Source: Chryseobacterium sp. JV274
GTDB lineage: Bacteria; Bacteroidota; Bacteroidia; Flavobacteriales; Weeksellaceae
Direction of reading: 5' to 3'
NCBI RefSeq assembly: GCF_903969135.1
Contig: NZ_LR824569.1
Coordinates: forward strand, 186,001 to 250,000
Length of the DNA: 64,000 bases
Notes under the pieces: generated by a model
Database searches by the model: none
Seen by the model: only the letters and a program-made list of their open reading frames with translations
What the model was told of the DNA's origin: nothing
Position numbers and translations under genes: made by a program
In this document: positions 36,161 through 45,830 of the stretch, piece by piece
Layout of the letters: each line of letters opens with the position of its first letter
Position numbering within the stretch: the first letter of the stretch is position 1

Positions 36161-38639
36161 AATCAAAGCGCTGTTATGCATAATGATTATTTGTATGTGC
36201 AGCCAAGGACTGTTGGGACAATATAATATTGATTCTATACAACAGAGATATGCTGCATTTTATACTATTGCTCATTTAAAAGTATCAGATGATAAGCGAT
36301 GGGTTTCTTTTTCAAAGATTTACAAGAAAAATACAGATACCACCATTATTGCCACTGCTGACAAACAGCAAACTGTCAAAGCTGTTTTAACTGGAGTTTC
36401 TGAAAGCTACTTTTTGAAGGATAATCATTTTTTCTGGCTGGGTAGTGGCAAGGCACAACTTATCAATCTTCGAAACGGAGATAAGAAAGATTTTAAGGAA
36501 GTTAGCAAAATAGAAATACTGCCCGCTCTGGGATATTATGCTGTATGGTACAAAAACCGTTTTCTGGAAGTATTTGACAGCAAAAACAAACTTGTTGCCT
36601 CAGTGTCTGATGTGACACAGTTGGTTAGTAATAAACAGAATAAATTATATGTAATAGTTATCCGAAGCAATCTCTCATCGGTTTGGTCTTTGCAATCCAA
36701 AGAATTTAATAAAGTATATACCTCTGAACAGATTATAAAAAAAATCATGCTCGCACCCTCACAGAAATATCTGGCAGTTACAGAGCAGGAGAAATCTTCT
36801 GATGGATTACAGCTTGTATTACTTGATACCAACTCACTCAAAGTTTCAAGAGTTGGCAATGGTTTTATTAAGTCTGATTATATTGAGGTGCGTGAGATCA
36901 AAAACGGACTTGCTTTTTTTCTGGATTTTAATAGTCGTCCAAAACCTGCTCCTACCGCCCAGCCGGAAGTAAAATATGGTATCGATCCCGATTTATGGCT
37001 TTATAGAATGGGAGAGCAGTATCATGAGTATTGGGTGTATGATGTAAAGTCAGAGCAGTCTCAAAAGGTAGATACTGGTTTTGCGTTTATGGCTGCTATG
37101 GATCATGAACGATATTTTCTGACCTTTGACAGAAAGGAAAGGAATGCCTACATCAGTTCTGTTTCTTGGTTTGACATTTATTTGTATGACCGCTATAGTA
37201 AAACTTCAAAAAAGATACTCTCTCAGATCTCCAACCTTGTAGTTAGCCGACAGGGTAAATATGTAGTAGGATTCAGTGAAGAAGAAAAGCGATGGATTCT
37301 GTATAATACTTTATTATCCGGAAAAATAACGATTGAAAACCCTCATATTGGGAGGCCAACTTTTAGTGATGACAATCATTATGTTTTTTTTGAGAGCGAG
37401 AATGGAATATACAGGTTTAATGTACGGACGAAAAATCTGGAACAACTGCCCTTAACAGCGAATAAAAAAGTTGCTATTCTCAATGTCAAAGAAGATGTGA
37501 TCTACGGAACGTTAGGCGCAGATTTTAGAATCCGCAGCATTAATGCCAAGAAGCCTATTATCCTTGAGCAGTATGATCAAAACAACAATGAAACATCATA
37601 TGTTCAGTGGTTTCGGGATAAAGTAAATGTACTTCTTCCGTCTACTAAAAATAGGGTAAGTGATTTCAAAATAAATCTCCTGAGCCAGGCGGTTTTCAGT
37701 CTGGAAGAGAATTTTAACAGTCCTCAGGCAATTTATCAATATCATAGCGGTCATAAGAAAGAAGTGTATCAAAGCAATAGGCATGATCATGAGATCACTA
37801 TGGCCAGGCAGGAAATACTTTCATACAAGAATAGTTTGGGAGTACAAATCAAAGGTGTATTGTATTATCCCCTTAACTTTGATGCCCGAAAGAAATATCC
37901 CCTGATTTTGTCGATCTATGAAGTTCAGAATAAAAGTGCATCGGTATATCCCTATCCTTATTTTTCGGGAATAGGAATTAATATCCGGTCACTCATTGAT
38001 AATGGCTATTTTGTTTTTCTTCCCGATGTGGTTTTGGATAGCCGGGGACCTGGGTTCGCTACGTTGGATTGTGTGCACTCAGGATTGGATGCCCTAAAAG
38101 GATATGCCAATATTGACAGCAATAGAGTAGGACTGATGGGGCATTCCTTTGGCGGGTTCGGCACCAGTTTTATATCGACCCGTTCCCATCGTTTTGCGGC
38201 CTATATATCAGGAGCAGCCGTTACCGATCTTGTTAAATTTTATTTTTCCTTCAGTCAGGAAAGAAAGCTTCCCAATTACCCCCGCTTTGAAAACGGACAG
38301 TTTGATATGAAGGTGCCGTTTTCTAAGAATAAAATGCTTTACTATGATAACAGCCCTATTGCCAATGTAGAGAAAGTTAATAAGCCGATCCTTCTCTGGA
38401 CAGGACTGAAAGACGGAAACGTTCCTTATACTCATACCGAAGAATTGTATACGGGTTTGCTGCGAAATCAAAAAAAGGCGGTAGTACTGTATTATAAAAA
38501 TCAGGATCATGACCTGGCAAAAAACAGTGCGGAGAGCATAGATCTGCATTTGAGAATCCTGGAATGGTGGGATTACTTTTTGAAAGATAAAAAAGATATT
38601 CCCTGGATTGATAAAGAAATGAAAAAGGATGCCCTGTAA
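36147..38639 (+). CDS. S9-family (prolyl oligopeptidase-type) peptidase
   Basis: The 830-residue precursor begins with a signal peptide (LLCIMIICMCSQGLLGQ). A beta-propeller-like region spans about residues 30-520. The alpha/beta-hydrolase catalytic domain follows: GLMGHSFGGFG with Ser667, WTGLKDGNVPYTHTEE with Asp near 756, and NQDHDLAKN with His near 788. These enzymes trim short peptides. It is translationally coupled to SusD, which suggests that peptides are the substrate of the SusC/D pair. The last codons lie in a terminator hairpin. Confidence 0.88.
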   Translation: MKAIKIKALLCIMIICMCSQGLLGQYNIDSIQQRYAAFYTIAHLKVSDDKRWVSFSKIYKKNTDTTIIATADKQQTVKAVLTGVSESYFLKDNHFFWLGSGKAQLINLRNGDKKDFKEVSKIEILPALGYYAVWYKNRFLEVFDSKNKLVASVSDVTQLVSNKQNKLYVIVIRSNLSSVWSLQSKEFNKVYTSEQIIKKIMLAPSQKYLAVTEQEKSSDGLQLVLLDTNSLKVSRVGNGFIKSDYIEVREIKNGLAFFLDFNSRPKPAPTAQPEVKYGIDPDLWLYRMGEQYHEYWVYDVKSEQSQKVDTGFAFMAAMDHERYFLTFDRKERNAYISSVSWFDIYLYDRYSKTSKKILSQISNLVVSRQGKYVVGFSEEEKRWILYNTLLSGKITIENPHIGRPTFSDDNHYVFFESENGIYRFNVRTKNLEQLPLTANKKVAILNVKEDVIYGTLGADFRIRSINAKKPIILEQYDQNNNETSYVQWFRDKVNVLLPSTKNRVSDFKINLLSQAVFSLEENFNSPQAIYQYHSGHKKEVYQSNRHDHEITMARQEILSYKNSLGVQIKGVLYYPLNFDARKKYPLILSIYEVQNKSASVYPYPYFSGIGINIRSLIDNGYFVFLPDVVLDSRGPGFATLDCVHSGLDALKGYANIDSNRVGLMGHSFGGFGTSFISTRSHRFAAYISGAAVTDLVKFYFSFSQERKLPNYPRFENGQFDMKVPFSKNKMLYYDNSPIANVEKVNKPILLWTGLKDGNVPYTHTEELYTGLLRNQKKAVVLYYKNQDHDLAKNSAESIDLHLRILEWWDYFLKDKKDIPWIDKEMKKDAL

Positions 38640-38647
38640 GGCATCCT
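38626..38647. terminator. Terminator hairpin at the end of the peptidase gene
   Basis: An 8-bp perfect stem (38626-38633 with 38640-38647) holds the peptidase stop codon in its loop and is followed by a pyrimidine run (CTTCTTTT). It separates the plus-strand susCD operon from the converging small-peptide gene. Confidence 0.6.
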
Positions 38648-38653
38648 CTTCTT

Positions 38654-38923
38654 TTACTGTGGAATTTCTCTTAGAACATTATCGCAGAAAGTTTCTGAAA
38701 CCTGTTCTTTCAGCTGGGTGCCGTCAGACAGTTCACAGATCGGTCCTGTCGGAATGTCACTACAGTTTTTACCTGCTTGCTCACAAGTGAAATTTCCATT
38801 ACCATCCGGAACCATTACGTATCCCGGTACAATAGCTTTGTTCGTCTGATTTGCCATCTTAGTGGCAAATGCTGTTCCTGTTCCTAGTACCACTAGTAAA
38901 GCAGGGAAAAGGATTTTTTTCAT
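38654..38923 (-). CDS. Small exported Cys-containing protein (DUF6520-like)
   Basis: The 89-residue precursor has a signal peptide (MKKILFPALLVVLGTGTAFA). The mature part has four Cys residues in FTCEQAGKNCSD, ICELS and FCDNV. This fits the small DUF6520-type proteins common in Chryseobacterium. Four Cys in an exported peptide suggest two disulfides. The upstream gene on the same strand encodes a MauE/DoxX membrane protein of the kind that handles periplasmic redox chemistry. Function is unknown. Confidence 0.8.
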   Translation of the reverse strand: MKKILFPALLVVLGTGTAFATKMANQTNKAIVPGYVMVPDGNGNFTCEQAGKNCSDIPTGPICELSDGTQLKEQVSETFCDNVLREIPQ

Positions 38924-38935
38924 AGAATGAAATAT

Positions 38936-40456
38936 TTAGTGCTGCCTACTCTGTTGATCGGTTTTCGGCTTCCCCGATTTAATATATTGAGATAATGCTT
39001 TTGTCATTTTATATTGGGTGAGTTCATTATTATGGATGGTATACAGATATTTTTCGGTTACAATGATATCATTGAGTGTATGATCATCTTTCTTGAAAAT
39101 ATAGATGCTGCCTACATAACTTTGGGAATCAATTTCGTAAACATCCAATACATCTGATTTTTTCCAGGCTTTTCTCGATTCGTGTCTGCCCATCAGGTTG
39201 GATTGAACGAAAAGTAAATTTTTGTACACCACGGATCTGATATTGACCTTTAGTGCCGGTGCTTTCATCTTGTAAGTGCCGTCAGAAAGTTTCGTTGTTT
39301 TAATCTGGACAGTTTTTACGGTATCAATAGTTTTTAGAAATTTTTGCACCTGCATACTGCTGTTCATGACAATTGCCTGATTTCTGTAAGTATAGGTATA
39401 TAACAGTTTTTTCGTATGCGATTCGTAGGCCATGCTTCCGTCGACGTCAAACAGACCATCGGTCTGTTTCTTTAAAACAGTTGTTTTTAATTGTAATTTC
39501 TCAGGACTGTCAATATAAAGTAATCCCAGAACCAGATGATTGCTTGGACGTATCTGTGTCCTAATGGCAAAACGGGAAGAGTCAATGACCTTGAGATCAT
39601 TAAAATAAGCGTCTTTGTAACTTATTCTTGTAGTAGATTCGGTCCCAAGTTTACCTTTAAATAAGATAGGTACCGACCCGTCATAAATATAAAAATGATT
39701 GTCCGCTACTATTTGCCTGATATTTTTATAAGGATGATCTGTTTCTATTCGGGCAGAGACAACAGCTTTTCTTTGCATTGAAGAGTCCATTGTGAGGAGC
39801 TGTTGGGGATATTTCTGGTTAGACAGATAAATGTTATGATCATTAAACCCAGCAAAATAATAGAAACCATTGTCCAAATGTACAGATTGATGCTCGATGA
39901 CAGGATGCTTTATAAACCGCCTTGTAAAATTATTTTCTTTTTTAATGACATGCTCCGAAGAAAGAAACATACCTATGATTAAAATAATGCTCAGTACGAT
40001 TGATGTTGATACCGTTATAGTAGTTTTTGATTTTCGGACAGGAATCTTCTTTTCCATTAAGAATAAGGCAATAATTATAAGTAATACACATATTACATTA
40101 AAAACTAAATGTTCAATCCAGCCCAGTTTTTCGAGAATTCCTCCACAGGAACAGGGAACAAAGTCACTATAGTTGAGAATGATGAAAATATAGGCTGTAA
40201 ATGCTGACATTAAAAAAAGTGAGAGGTATAAGCCTGATCGTCTGCAGATGGGTACCAACAGTAAGATGGAAGCAATCCATTCTATTATAATGACGCTGTA
40301 AGAAACAAAACCTGCATAAGCACTGAGAAGTGGTGATTGTGCTAATTGAATCTGAAATCTTTCAAATTCAAAAAGTTTACTTACACTCGCGTACACAAAT
40401 AATACAATAAAAAAGTAACTTACAATAGTAGGGAATATGTTGGAAAAATTTTTCAT
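38936..40456 (-). CDS. MauE/DoxX-like membrane protein with periplasmic domain
   Basis: The 506-residue product has four helices in the first 135 residues (IVSYFFIVLFVYASVSKL, VSYSVIIIEWIASILLLV). DFVPCSCGGILEKLGW contains a Cys pair typical of MauE/methylamine-utilisation-like redox membrane proteins. A fifth helix lies near 150-168, followed by a periplasmic domain of about 330 residues with propeller-like strands. It is 12 bases upstream of the small Cys-containing peptide gene, so the two share a transcript. A role in disulfide formation on that peptide is inferred. Confidence 0.8.
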   Translation of the reverse strand: MKNFSNIFPTIVSYFFIVLFVYASVSKLFEFERFQIQLAQSPLLSAYAGFVSYSVIIIEWIASILLLVPICRRSGLYLSLFLMSAFTAYIFIILNYSDFVPCSCGGILEKLGWIEHLVFNVICVLLIIIALFLMEKKIPVRKSKTTITVSTSIVLSIILIIGMFLSSEHVIKKENNFTRRFIKHPVIEHQSVHLDNGFYYFAGFNDHNIYLSNQKYPQQLLTMDSSMQRKAVVSARIETDHPYKNIRQIVADNHFYIYDGSVPILFKGKLGTESTTRISYKDAYFNDLKVIDSSRFAIRTQIRPSNHLVLGLLYIDSPEKLQLKTTVLKKQTDGLFDVDGSMAYESHTKKLLYTYTYRNQAIVMNSSMQVQKFLKTIDTVKTVQIKTTKLSDGTYKMKAPALKVNIRSVVYKNLLFVQSNLMGRHESRKAWKKSDVLDVYEIDSQSYVGSIYIFKKDDHTLNDIIVTEKYLYTIHNNELTQYKMTKALSQYIKSGKPKTDQQSRQH

Positions 40457-40477
40457 GCTTTGTTGTCATTATTGGGT

Positions 40478-40645
40478 TTAACAGACCTGAACCAGTCTCC
40501 ATTTGATTTTCCATCCGCAATATTCAGGCATCGGTTCACCCTTAAAGAGAGTTACAGTTGTTTTGAAATTCCCCATACTTTCCCAGATGCCACTCTTTGG
40601 ACATGGTAAGCCTGTAACAACTGATATGGAGGTATGGGGAATCAT
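40478..40645 (-). CDS. Small protein with 'SGIW ... KGExMP ... W' pattern
   Basis: The 55-residue product from ATG 40645 contains CPKSGIWESMGNFKTTVTLF, then KGEPMPEYCGWKIKWRLV. The spacing of 'SGxW', 'KGExMP' and a final 'W' resembles small bacterial proteins that bind by a beta-sheet core. The upstream ATG at 40678 is also possible but would overlap the lipoprotein gene. I support it because the pattern is conserved-looking, but I cannot name the family. Confidence 0.5.
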   Translation of the reverse strand: MIPHTSISVVTGLPCPKSGIWESMGNFKTTVTLFKGEPMPEYCGWKIKWRLVQVC

Positions 40646-40656
40646 ATTTTTTGTTT

Positions 40657-40893
40657 TTAATCCTGAGTAAGCCGCCAATTATCACCGTCTCTGACAGGAG
40701 GATCTTTTGTTCCAGGATCTTCAATGACTTCTATGGATTTAGCAGAATCCTGTTTCATTACTAAGCCATTTATTGTGGGCTCTGATTTTTCAATATATTC
40801 ACTATTTGAAATCATATCTTCATCTCGAGGGGTGCAGTTTTGTAGACAAACTGCTGCGATGATTATGCTAAAAAATGGGATAAACTTTTTCAT
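40657..40893 (-). CDS. Small lipoprotein
   Basis: The 78-residue precursor starts MKKFIPFFSIIIAAVCLQNC. The Cys at residue 20 fits a lipobox (LQNC), so the protein is probably anchored in a membrane. The mature part is short, acidic and Asp/Pro-rich (DPGTKDPPVRDGDNW). It belongs to the minus-strand group with the MauE-like and small-peptide genes. No function can be given. Confidence 0.65.
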   Translation of the reverse strand: MKKFIPFFSIIIAAVCLQNCTPRDEDMISNSEYIEKSEPTINGLVMKQDSAKSIEVIEDPGTKDPPVRDGDNWRLTQD

Positions 40894-41170
40894 TTTGATA
40901 ATTTTAATTGGGTTATCCCGGCCGGATTATATTAGAATTCTGATGTCAAAATTATCCGGCTTATGAGCTAAAAAAAACTGTTATATGGCTCTATTTTAAA
41001 ATTGTTACGTCTCAATTTTAAAATTAATACATGCGAATATCAGAGTTCAAGTGGCTGTATTTGCATATTTTACAGGATTTTTGTCTTTCTGTTATTTAAT
41101 TCATTGAAATTTGATTTATTTAAAACATAAATGTTTATTTTTGAGATGGTGAGGTTCTAAATATCAGTCT

Positions 41171-42874
41171 ATGAAAAAGTTTTATTACTTTCTCATCTTA
41201 TTTCCTGTTTTTTCACAATTTTTCTTTTCACAAAAGAAAGAGGAAAAAACTTTCAGTGAAATTAGAAAGCCTTATGAAAAAATGGCAATAGAAGACATTC
41301 ATGCAATGCCCTATGTAAAACTGTACATTGAGAAAGCAAAAAACGAAAATAATTTTTCAAAGCTGATTCAAGGGTATAGAGATGCGAGACAGTTTGATTA
41401 TAAAAACAAGATGAAGTATGCTGACAGTGCGCTTACTGTCAGTTTACAGCATGGAAGCCAAGATGACATCAGTAAAGAATATTTAAGCAAGGGAATCATC
41501 TATTATTTTTATCAAAAAAAATTTAAGCTGGCTTTAAATGAATACATTAAAGCCTATACGCATTCAAAAGGCTCAAAAGATGAGTACCATAGGTATAAAG
41601 TCCTTTATCATTTAGGAATTGTAAAAAGTCATTTGGGCTATTATGATGACGCTATGAAGCATTTTCTTGAATGTACTTCATTTTACAGGTCAAAGCTGAA
41701 TGAAAACCATCATGAAAATGAACAGTTTAACTATGAGAAGGCGTATCTCAACTGCTTACATCAATTGACTGTCCTCAACAGATATCTGCATCATTTTGCC
41801 AAGAGTGATAGTTTAAGCAATTTAGGTTATCGGCTAACTGCCAATAATAATGATTTTGTACTTGAAAAAAGCTATTTCCTAAAATGCATCGGAATTTCCA
41901 GATTTCATCATAAAGATTATGTTGGTGCTCAAGATCACTTGCAAAGATCTTTACCCAATATTCTAAAGAGAAATGATTTTGCCTGGGCTTCTGTAGTATA
42001 TTATTATCTGGGTAAAACGTATGAAGCACAGGATAATATAAATAGGGCTGTAGGATGTTATAACAAAATAGACTCTATTTTCAATAAACATGATTTTATA
42101 CTTCCAGAGGTTTATAAGAGTTATCACTATCTTATCGATCATTATAAAGATAGAGACCTCGAAAAGCAACTGTACTATACCAATGAGCTTTTAAAAGCTG
42201 ACAGTTTAATCAGTAAAGATTTTCCCTATTTATCTTTGAAACTTCATAAAGATTTTGACCGACGTACACTGATGGATGCAAAAGAAGAAATCGAGAGATC
42301 CAGTACTAAAAAAATAGTATTGGCTCAGATACTTATTGCTTCAGGAAGTGTAGTTCTTGGTTTTTTTGTTGTCCGGTATCGAAGAGATCAAAAGATAAAA
42401 AAACAATATCAGCTTCTTCAAAAGAGAATTGCTGAAGGAAGATATAATAGGAATGATATTTTAAGTGAAGAAATGATAGAACTGCCTGTAAGAAAGACTT
42501 CTCTTACCCCGGAAATGGCTTTAGAAATAAAAGAAAAGCTTGAGAAGTTTGAGCAGGAGCAACATTTCAAAAAGAAAGGGATTACGCAGAAAAGTATTGC
42601 TTTAAAGCTGGGAACCAATTCCCATTATCTTTCGGTTTATATTAATGAACAAAAAGGGATTAATTTTAATAAATACATGGCTGAACTGAGAATTAATTAT
42701 ATCACGAACCTACTTAATACCAACAGTAAATATTTAAATTATACTATCGAGGCTCTGGCTGATGAATGTGGTATAGCGGCACGCCAGAACTTTTCAAATC
42801 TGTTCTTTGATATCAATGGGATCAGACCTACTGATTATATAAAGAATCGGAAAAAGGAGCTGGGTATTAGTTGA
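41171..42874 (+). CDS. TPR-containing membrane regulator with AraC-type HTH
   Basis: The 567-residue product has a signal peptide (to about residue 21), TPR-like repeats over about 90-370 (KYADSALTVSLQHG, AMKHFLECTSFYRS), and one membrane helix near 377-400 (VLAQILIASGSVVLGFFVV). A cytoplasmic AraC HTH follows (ITQKSIALKLGTNSHYLSVY, ADECGIAARQNFSNLFFDI). Proteins of this order in Flavobacteriia sense something outside and control nearby genes. It is the probable regulator of the neighbouring SusCD/small-peptide cluster; that link is inferred from position. Confidence 0.85.
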   Translation: MKKFYYFLILFPVFSQFFFSQKKEEKTFSEIRKPYEKMAIEDIHAMPYVKLYIEKAKNENNFSKLIQGYRDARQFDYKNKMKYADSALTVSLQHGSQDDISKEYLSKGIIYYFYQKKFKLALNEYIKAYTHSKGSKDEYHRYKVLYHLGIVKSHLGYYDDAMKHFLECTSFYRSKLNENHHENEQFNYEKAYLNCLHQLTVLNRYLHHFAKSDSLSNLGYRLTANNNDFVLEKSYFLKCIGISRFHHKDYVGAQDHLQRSLPNILKRNDFAWASVVYYYLGKTYEAQDNINRAVGCYNKIDSIFNKHDFILPEVYKSYHYLIDHYKDRDLEKQLYYTNELLKADSLISKDFPYLSLKLHKDFDRRTLMDAKEEIERSSTKKIVLAQILIASGSVVLGFFVVRYRRDQKIKKQYQLLQKRIAEGRYNRNDILSEEMIELPVRKTSLTPEMALEIKEKLEKFEQEQHFKKKGITQKSIALKLGTNSHYLSVYINEQKGINFNKYMAELRINYITNLLNTNSKYLNYTIEALADECGIAARQNFSNLFFDINGIRPTDYIKNRKKELGIS

Positions 42875-42920
42875 TTAAGTCGTGCTTTAGGTAATTTTTG
42901 TAAATTCCTTAAAAAAGGAC

Positions 42921-43766
42921 ATGGTAACAAAAACTATTTTTAAAAGAACTTCGAAGTTATTGGAGGATCTGGACCTAAAGATTAACGAAGTCAATGCTGA
43001 CGGAAATGATCTGATCAAAATTTCAGAAAAGGCATTACTTATTATTGATGAGTCGATAAGGAAATTAAAACTTTTGGTTTCCAACCATCATTTTGATCAT
43101 ATTGCTGAAGAAGTATTCTTTTTTAAAAAACTGAAACCGCAGTTTATTGCAAAATTTATTTATTATTCCGCAGTACTGGATATTGAATCTCATAAACCGG
43201 CTGCCGGAAATAAGACTTTAAAAAAATATTATGAAGCAGAACAGGAAAAATTGAAAGACTTTTATTTGGAGCATTCTGAATTTTACAGTTACTATAAACG
43301 GGAAGCAACCTATCTTGATCATAAAATATTTGTTCGCAATTCCTACGACCTAAAAATGAAGCTATCATCCGGATTTTATAATTATGATCCGAGTTTTACA
43401 ACTTCCCACGATCATATGATCGCCAGATTTATTTCTAATGAGCAATTCGATCAGTATTTAAAAAAGCAAATTGAAAATTCGAATGATAACTTTACGGCAA
43501 AAGTATTTTCTCCTTTGAGCTGGTCGGGGTCAAAGGTTGGTCTTATAGAACTTATTTATGCGCTTTACCAGATGCGTTGCTTTAACGGTGGTAATATAGA
43601 GTTAAGCGAAGTGATAAAATTTACAGAAAAGTCATTGGATTGCGATTTAGGTAACTTTCATAAAACCATCTTTGAAATCCGTAACCGAAAACAGGGACCA
43701 ACCAAATTCCTTCAATTGGTGAGTGACAATTTGAATCAATATTTTATGAACAGCGATGCTGAGTAA
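42921..43766 (+). CDS. rteC: RteC-family regulator of the conjugative element
   Basis: The 281-residue protein is largely helical and matches RteC-like proteins (FKRTSKLLEDLDLKINEVNA, EVFFFKKLKPQFIAKFIYYS). RteC in CTnDOT controls excision and transfer genes in response to the RteAB two-component system. No rteA/rteB is seen in this window. It begins 47 bases after the AraC regulator and ends at a tetranucleotide repeat and terminator. Confidence 0.82.
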   Translation: MVTKTIFKRTSKLLEDLDLKINEVNADGNDLIKISEKALLIIDESIRKLKLLVSNHHFDHIAEEVFFFKKLKPQFIAKFIYYSAVLDIESHKPAAGNKTLKKYYEAEQEKLKDFYLEHSEFYSYYKREATYLDHKIFVRNSYDLKMKLSSGFYNYDPSFTTSHDHMIARFISNEQFDQYLKKQIENSNDNFTAKVFSPLSWSGSKVGLIELIYALYQMRCFNGGNIELSEVIKFTEKSLDCDLGNFHKTIFEIRNRKQGPTKFLQLVSDNLNQYFMNSDAE

Positions 43767-43788
43767 CATACATACATACATACATACA
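43767..43788. repeat. CATA tetranucleotide repeat
   Basis: Five CATA units plus CA follow directly after the rteC stop. It is a short simple-sequence tract that could vary by slippage. It is not in a coding frame or near a promoter, so a phase-variation role is unlikely. Confidence 0.9.
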
Positions 43789-43792
43789 AATG

Positions 43793-43824
43793 GAAACCTC
43801 AAATCGTATGGTATTTGAGGTTTC
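43793..43824. terminator. Bidirectional terminator between rteC and mobC
   Basis: A perfect 12-bp stem (43793-43804 with 43813-43824), loop CGTATGGT, lies between the convergent rteC and coupling-protein genes. T-rich flanks occur on both sides. Confidence 0.8.
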
Positions 43825-43829
43825 ATTCT

Positions 43830-45830
43830 TTAATCCGATTTCAATAAATGTTGCAAATCAGGATCATTTTTTATTCGAGCCATTTCATCTTTGATGATAT
43901 TGAGAATATCTGACTTAATTTCTCTGTAATTATCCTGAATCTGTCTGGTCATAGAATCATTCCCGTCTTGATCAATAAAGGATCGGATCGGTGGTATCTG
44001 CTGATAGCTTTTCGTTTCTTGAGAAAGCTTAACATTGTCTACAACAATCTCGGAATGAAAAATCTTCTGCTGAATCCTTTCATCAAAGTTATCAGATACA
44101 GCACCAACAAAAAATCCCTGGGTCAGGGTAGAAATCTTCGAAGCAGGTATCAAACTGTCCAATTGGGTAGAAATAGAGGTGGACGTATCATTCTTATTGA
44201 TGGATATACTCTGTCTTTTTTGCAGTATTTTTCCAAAACGGTCAGATAACGTTTTTGCTGTTTCCCCAACCACCTGACCGCTGAAAATATTGCCGACCGT
44301 ATTCTGAATGACTTTACTTTCCTTATCTCCATAGTCTCTTGTCAACTGAGAAAAATCCTGGAATCCAAGACATACGGAAACTTTATTACTTCTGGCAGTA
44401 GCAATTAAATTATCCAGGCCTCTGAAATAAATAGTAGGCAACTCATCAATAATCACTGAACTCTTCAACTGTCCTTTTTTATTAATTAACTTAACAATTC
44501 TCGAATTGTACAACCCAAGAGCAGCAGAATAAATATTCTGACGATCAGGATTATTTCCAACACAAAGAATTTTAGGCTCATTGGGGTTATTGATATCCAA
44601 AGAAAAATCGTCTCCGGTCATTACCCAATACAATTGTGGTGAGATCATTCTTGACAAAGGAATCTTTGCGGAAGCGATTTGCCCCTGCAATTGATCCTGG
44701 GCGCCCCCTTGCCATGCATCCATAAAAGGAGATAGGTAGTTCTCTAATTCAGAATAAGAAGTTAATATCGTAAAGACCTCTTCATATTTTTTGTTAAGCA
44801 GTTCAATAGCGTGTGGAAAAGTGCAGTATTTACCGTTCTTATATATCTTAAGAAACCATATGATGGCAGCTAGCAGTATGATAGGGCTCTCAACAAAGAA
44901 ATCGCCCTGTTTTTGTATCCAGCTTCTGTTCAGGTTTAACATAATGGTGTAGGCAGCTTCATATGCATCAGATATATCCGTCATAAAATCGGGATTTAAA
45001 GGATTACATCGATGACTTTTTCTTGGGTCGTCAAAGTTGATGATATAGAATTTCGGCTTTACGGTATACGCATCAGAATGATTGAGAAGATGGTTGTAAG
45101 CAATAGTAGACAAATCATCGAATTTAAAATCATAAATATACATGGAAAATCCTTTTTCAATATGTTGTCTGATATAGTTATTTACCACGGCAAAGGATTT
45201 TCCTGAACCTGGTGTTCCTAAAACAATGGTCGCACGAAATGGATTGACTACATTAATCCATCCCTGATGCCAGTTTCCCTGATAATAGAATTTTGTGGGA
45301 AGATTAACTGAGTATTCATTATAGAGTAATTTAGTTTCCTGCTGAAAACTTTCATTCTCACTGTTAAAAACATCCCTCATTAAGTTATGCTTCAGAAGAC
45401 GGCTTATCCAAACCCCTGCCTGCATCAGAAGAATGTATCCGAATCCAGTAAATAGAATATAAAGTATAGGAGTAAAACTGCTGGCAGATTGTAAGAGAAT
45501 TGCGTTTAAAAAGAATAGTACAAAACCTATAGAAAAAACAATACTAATTTTTTTCCAAGTAATCTTTTCATTTTTGACTCCCTTTGTTCCGAGGCAACTC
45601 AAAGCCAGTAAAACTATTGCGAATAGCTTAGAATAAATAGGTAGAGAAAAAAGGCCTGCTGTCTTATTAAAATTATAAAGTATTTTATTGATGAGTTCCA
45701 GTGTCCATTGTTGCTTTGCAAAAAATCCGTAACAAAACCAATAGAGGTGCATTAGTACTAGAATAATGCTTACCGCTCGCATAAACGCCATGATTTTGGC
45801 AAGTCCTCTTAAATCGTCTTCACCCTGCAT
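43830..45830 (-). CDS. mobC: Type IV coupling protein (MobC/TraG-VirD4 type)
   Basis: The 666-residue protein has N-terminal membrane helices (about 20-36, 66-80, 97-115, 120-143). The VirD4 ATPase follows, with Walker A VLGTPGSGKSFAV (203-215), a conserved IYDFKFDD just after, and SVIIDELPTIYFRG as Walker B. It docks the relaxase-DNA complex onto the conjugation channel and helps pump DNA. It is convergent with rteC. Its start is 177 bases from the divergent small gene at 46007. Confidence 0.9.
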   Translation of the reverse strand: MQGEDDLRGLAKIMAFMRAVSIILVLMHLYWFCYGFFAKQQWTLELINKILYNFNKTAGLFSLPIYSKLFAIVLLALSCLGTKGVKNEKITWKKISIVFSIGFVLFFLNAILLQSASSFTPILYILFTGFGYILLMQAGVWISRLLKHNLMRDVFNSENESFQQETKLLYNEYSVNLPTKFYYQGNWHQGWINVVNPFRATIVLGTPGSGKSFAVVNNYIRQHIEKGFSMYIYDFKFDDLSTIAYNHLLNHSDAYTVKPKFYIINFDDPRKSHRCNPLNPDFMTDISDAYEAAYTIMLNLNRSWIQKQGDFFVESPIILLAAIIWFLKIYKNGKYCTFPHAIELLNKKYEEVFTILTSYSELENYLSPFMDAWQGGAQDQLQGQIASAKIPLSRMISPQLYWVMTGDDFSLDINNPNEPKILCVGNNPDRQNIYSAALGLYNSRIVKLINKKGQLKSSVIIDELPTIYFRGLDNLIATARSNKVSVCLGFQDFSQLTRDYGDKESKVIQNTVGNIFSGQVVGETAKTLSDRFGKILQKRQSISINKNDTSTSISTQLDSLIPASKISTLTQGFFVGAVSDNFDERIQQKIFHSEIVVDNVKLSQETKSYQQIPPIRSFIDQDGNDSMTRQIQDNYREIKSDILNIIKDEMARIKNDPDLQHLLKSD

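Noticed and set aside
40724..40966. Plus-strand 80-residue frame over the lipoprotein gene
   Set aside because: It is antisense to a gene with a clear lipoprotein signal, and its protein shows no domain or signal of its own.
43767..43788. Possible CRISPR-like repeats
   Set aside because: The tract is a simple four-base repeat without spacers. No repeat-spacer array or cas gene was seen anywhere in the window.
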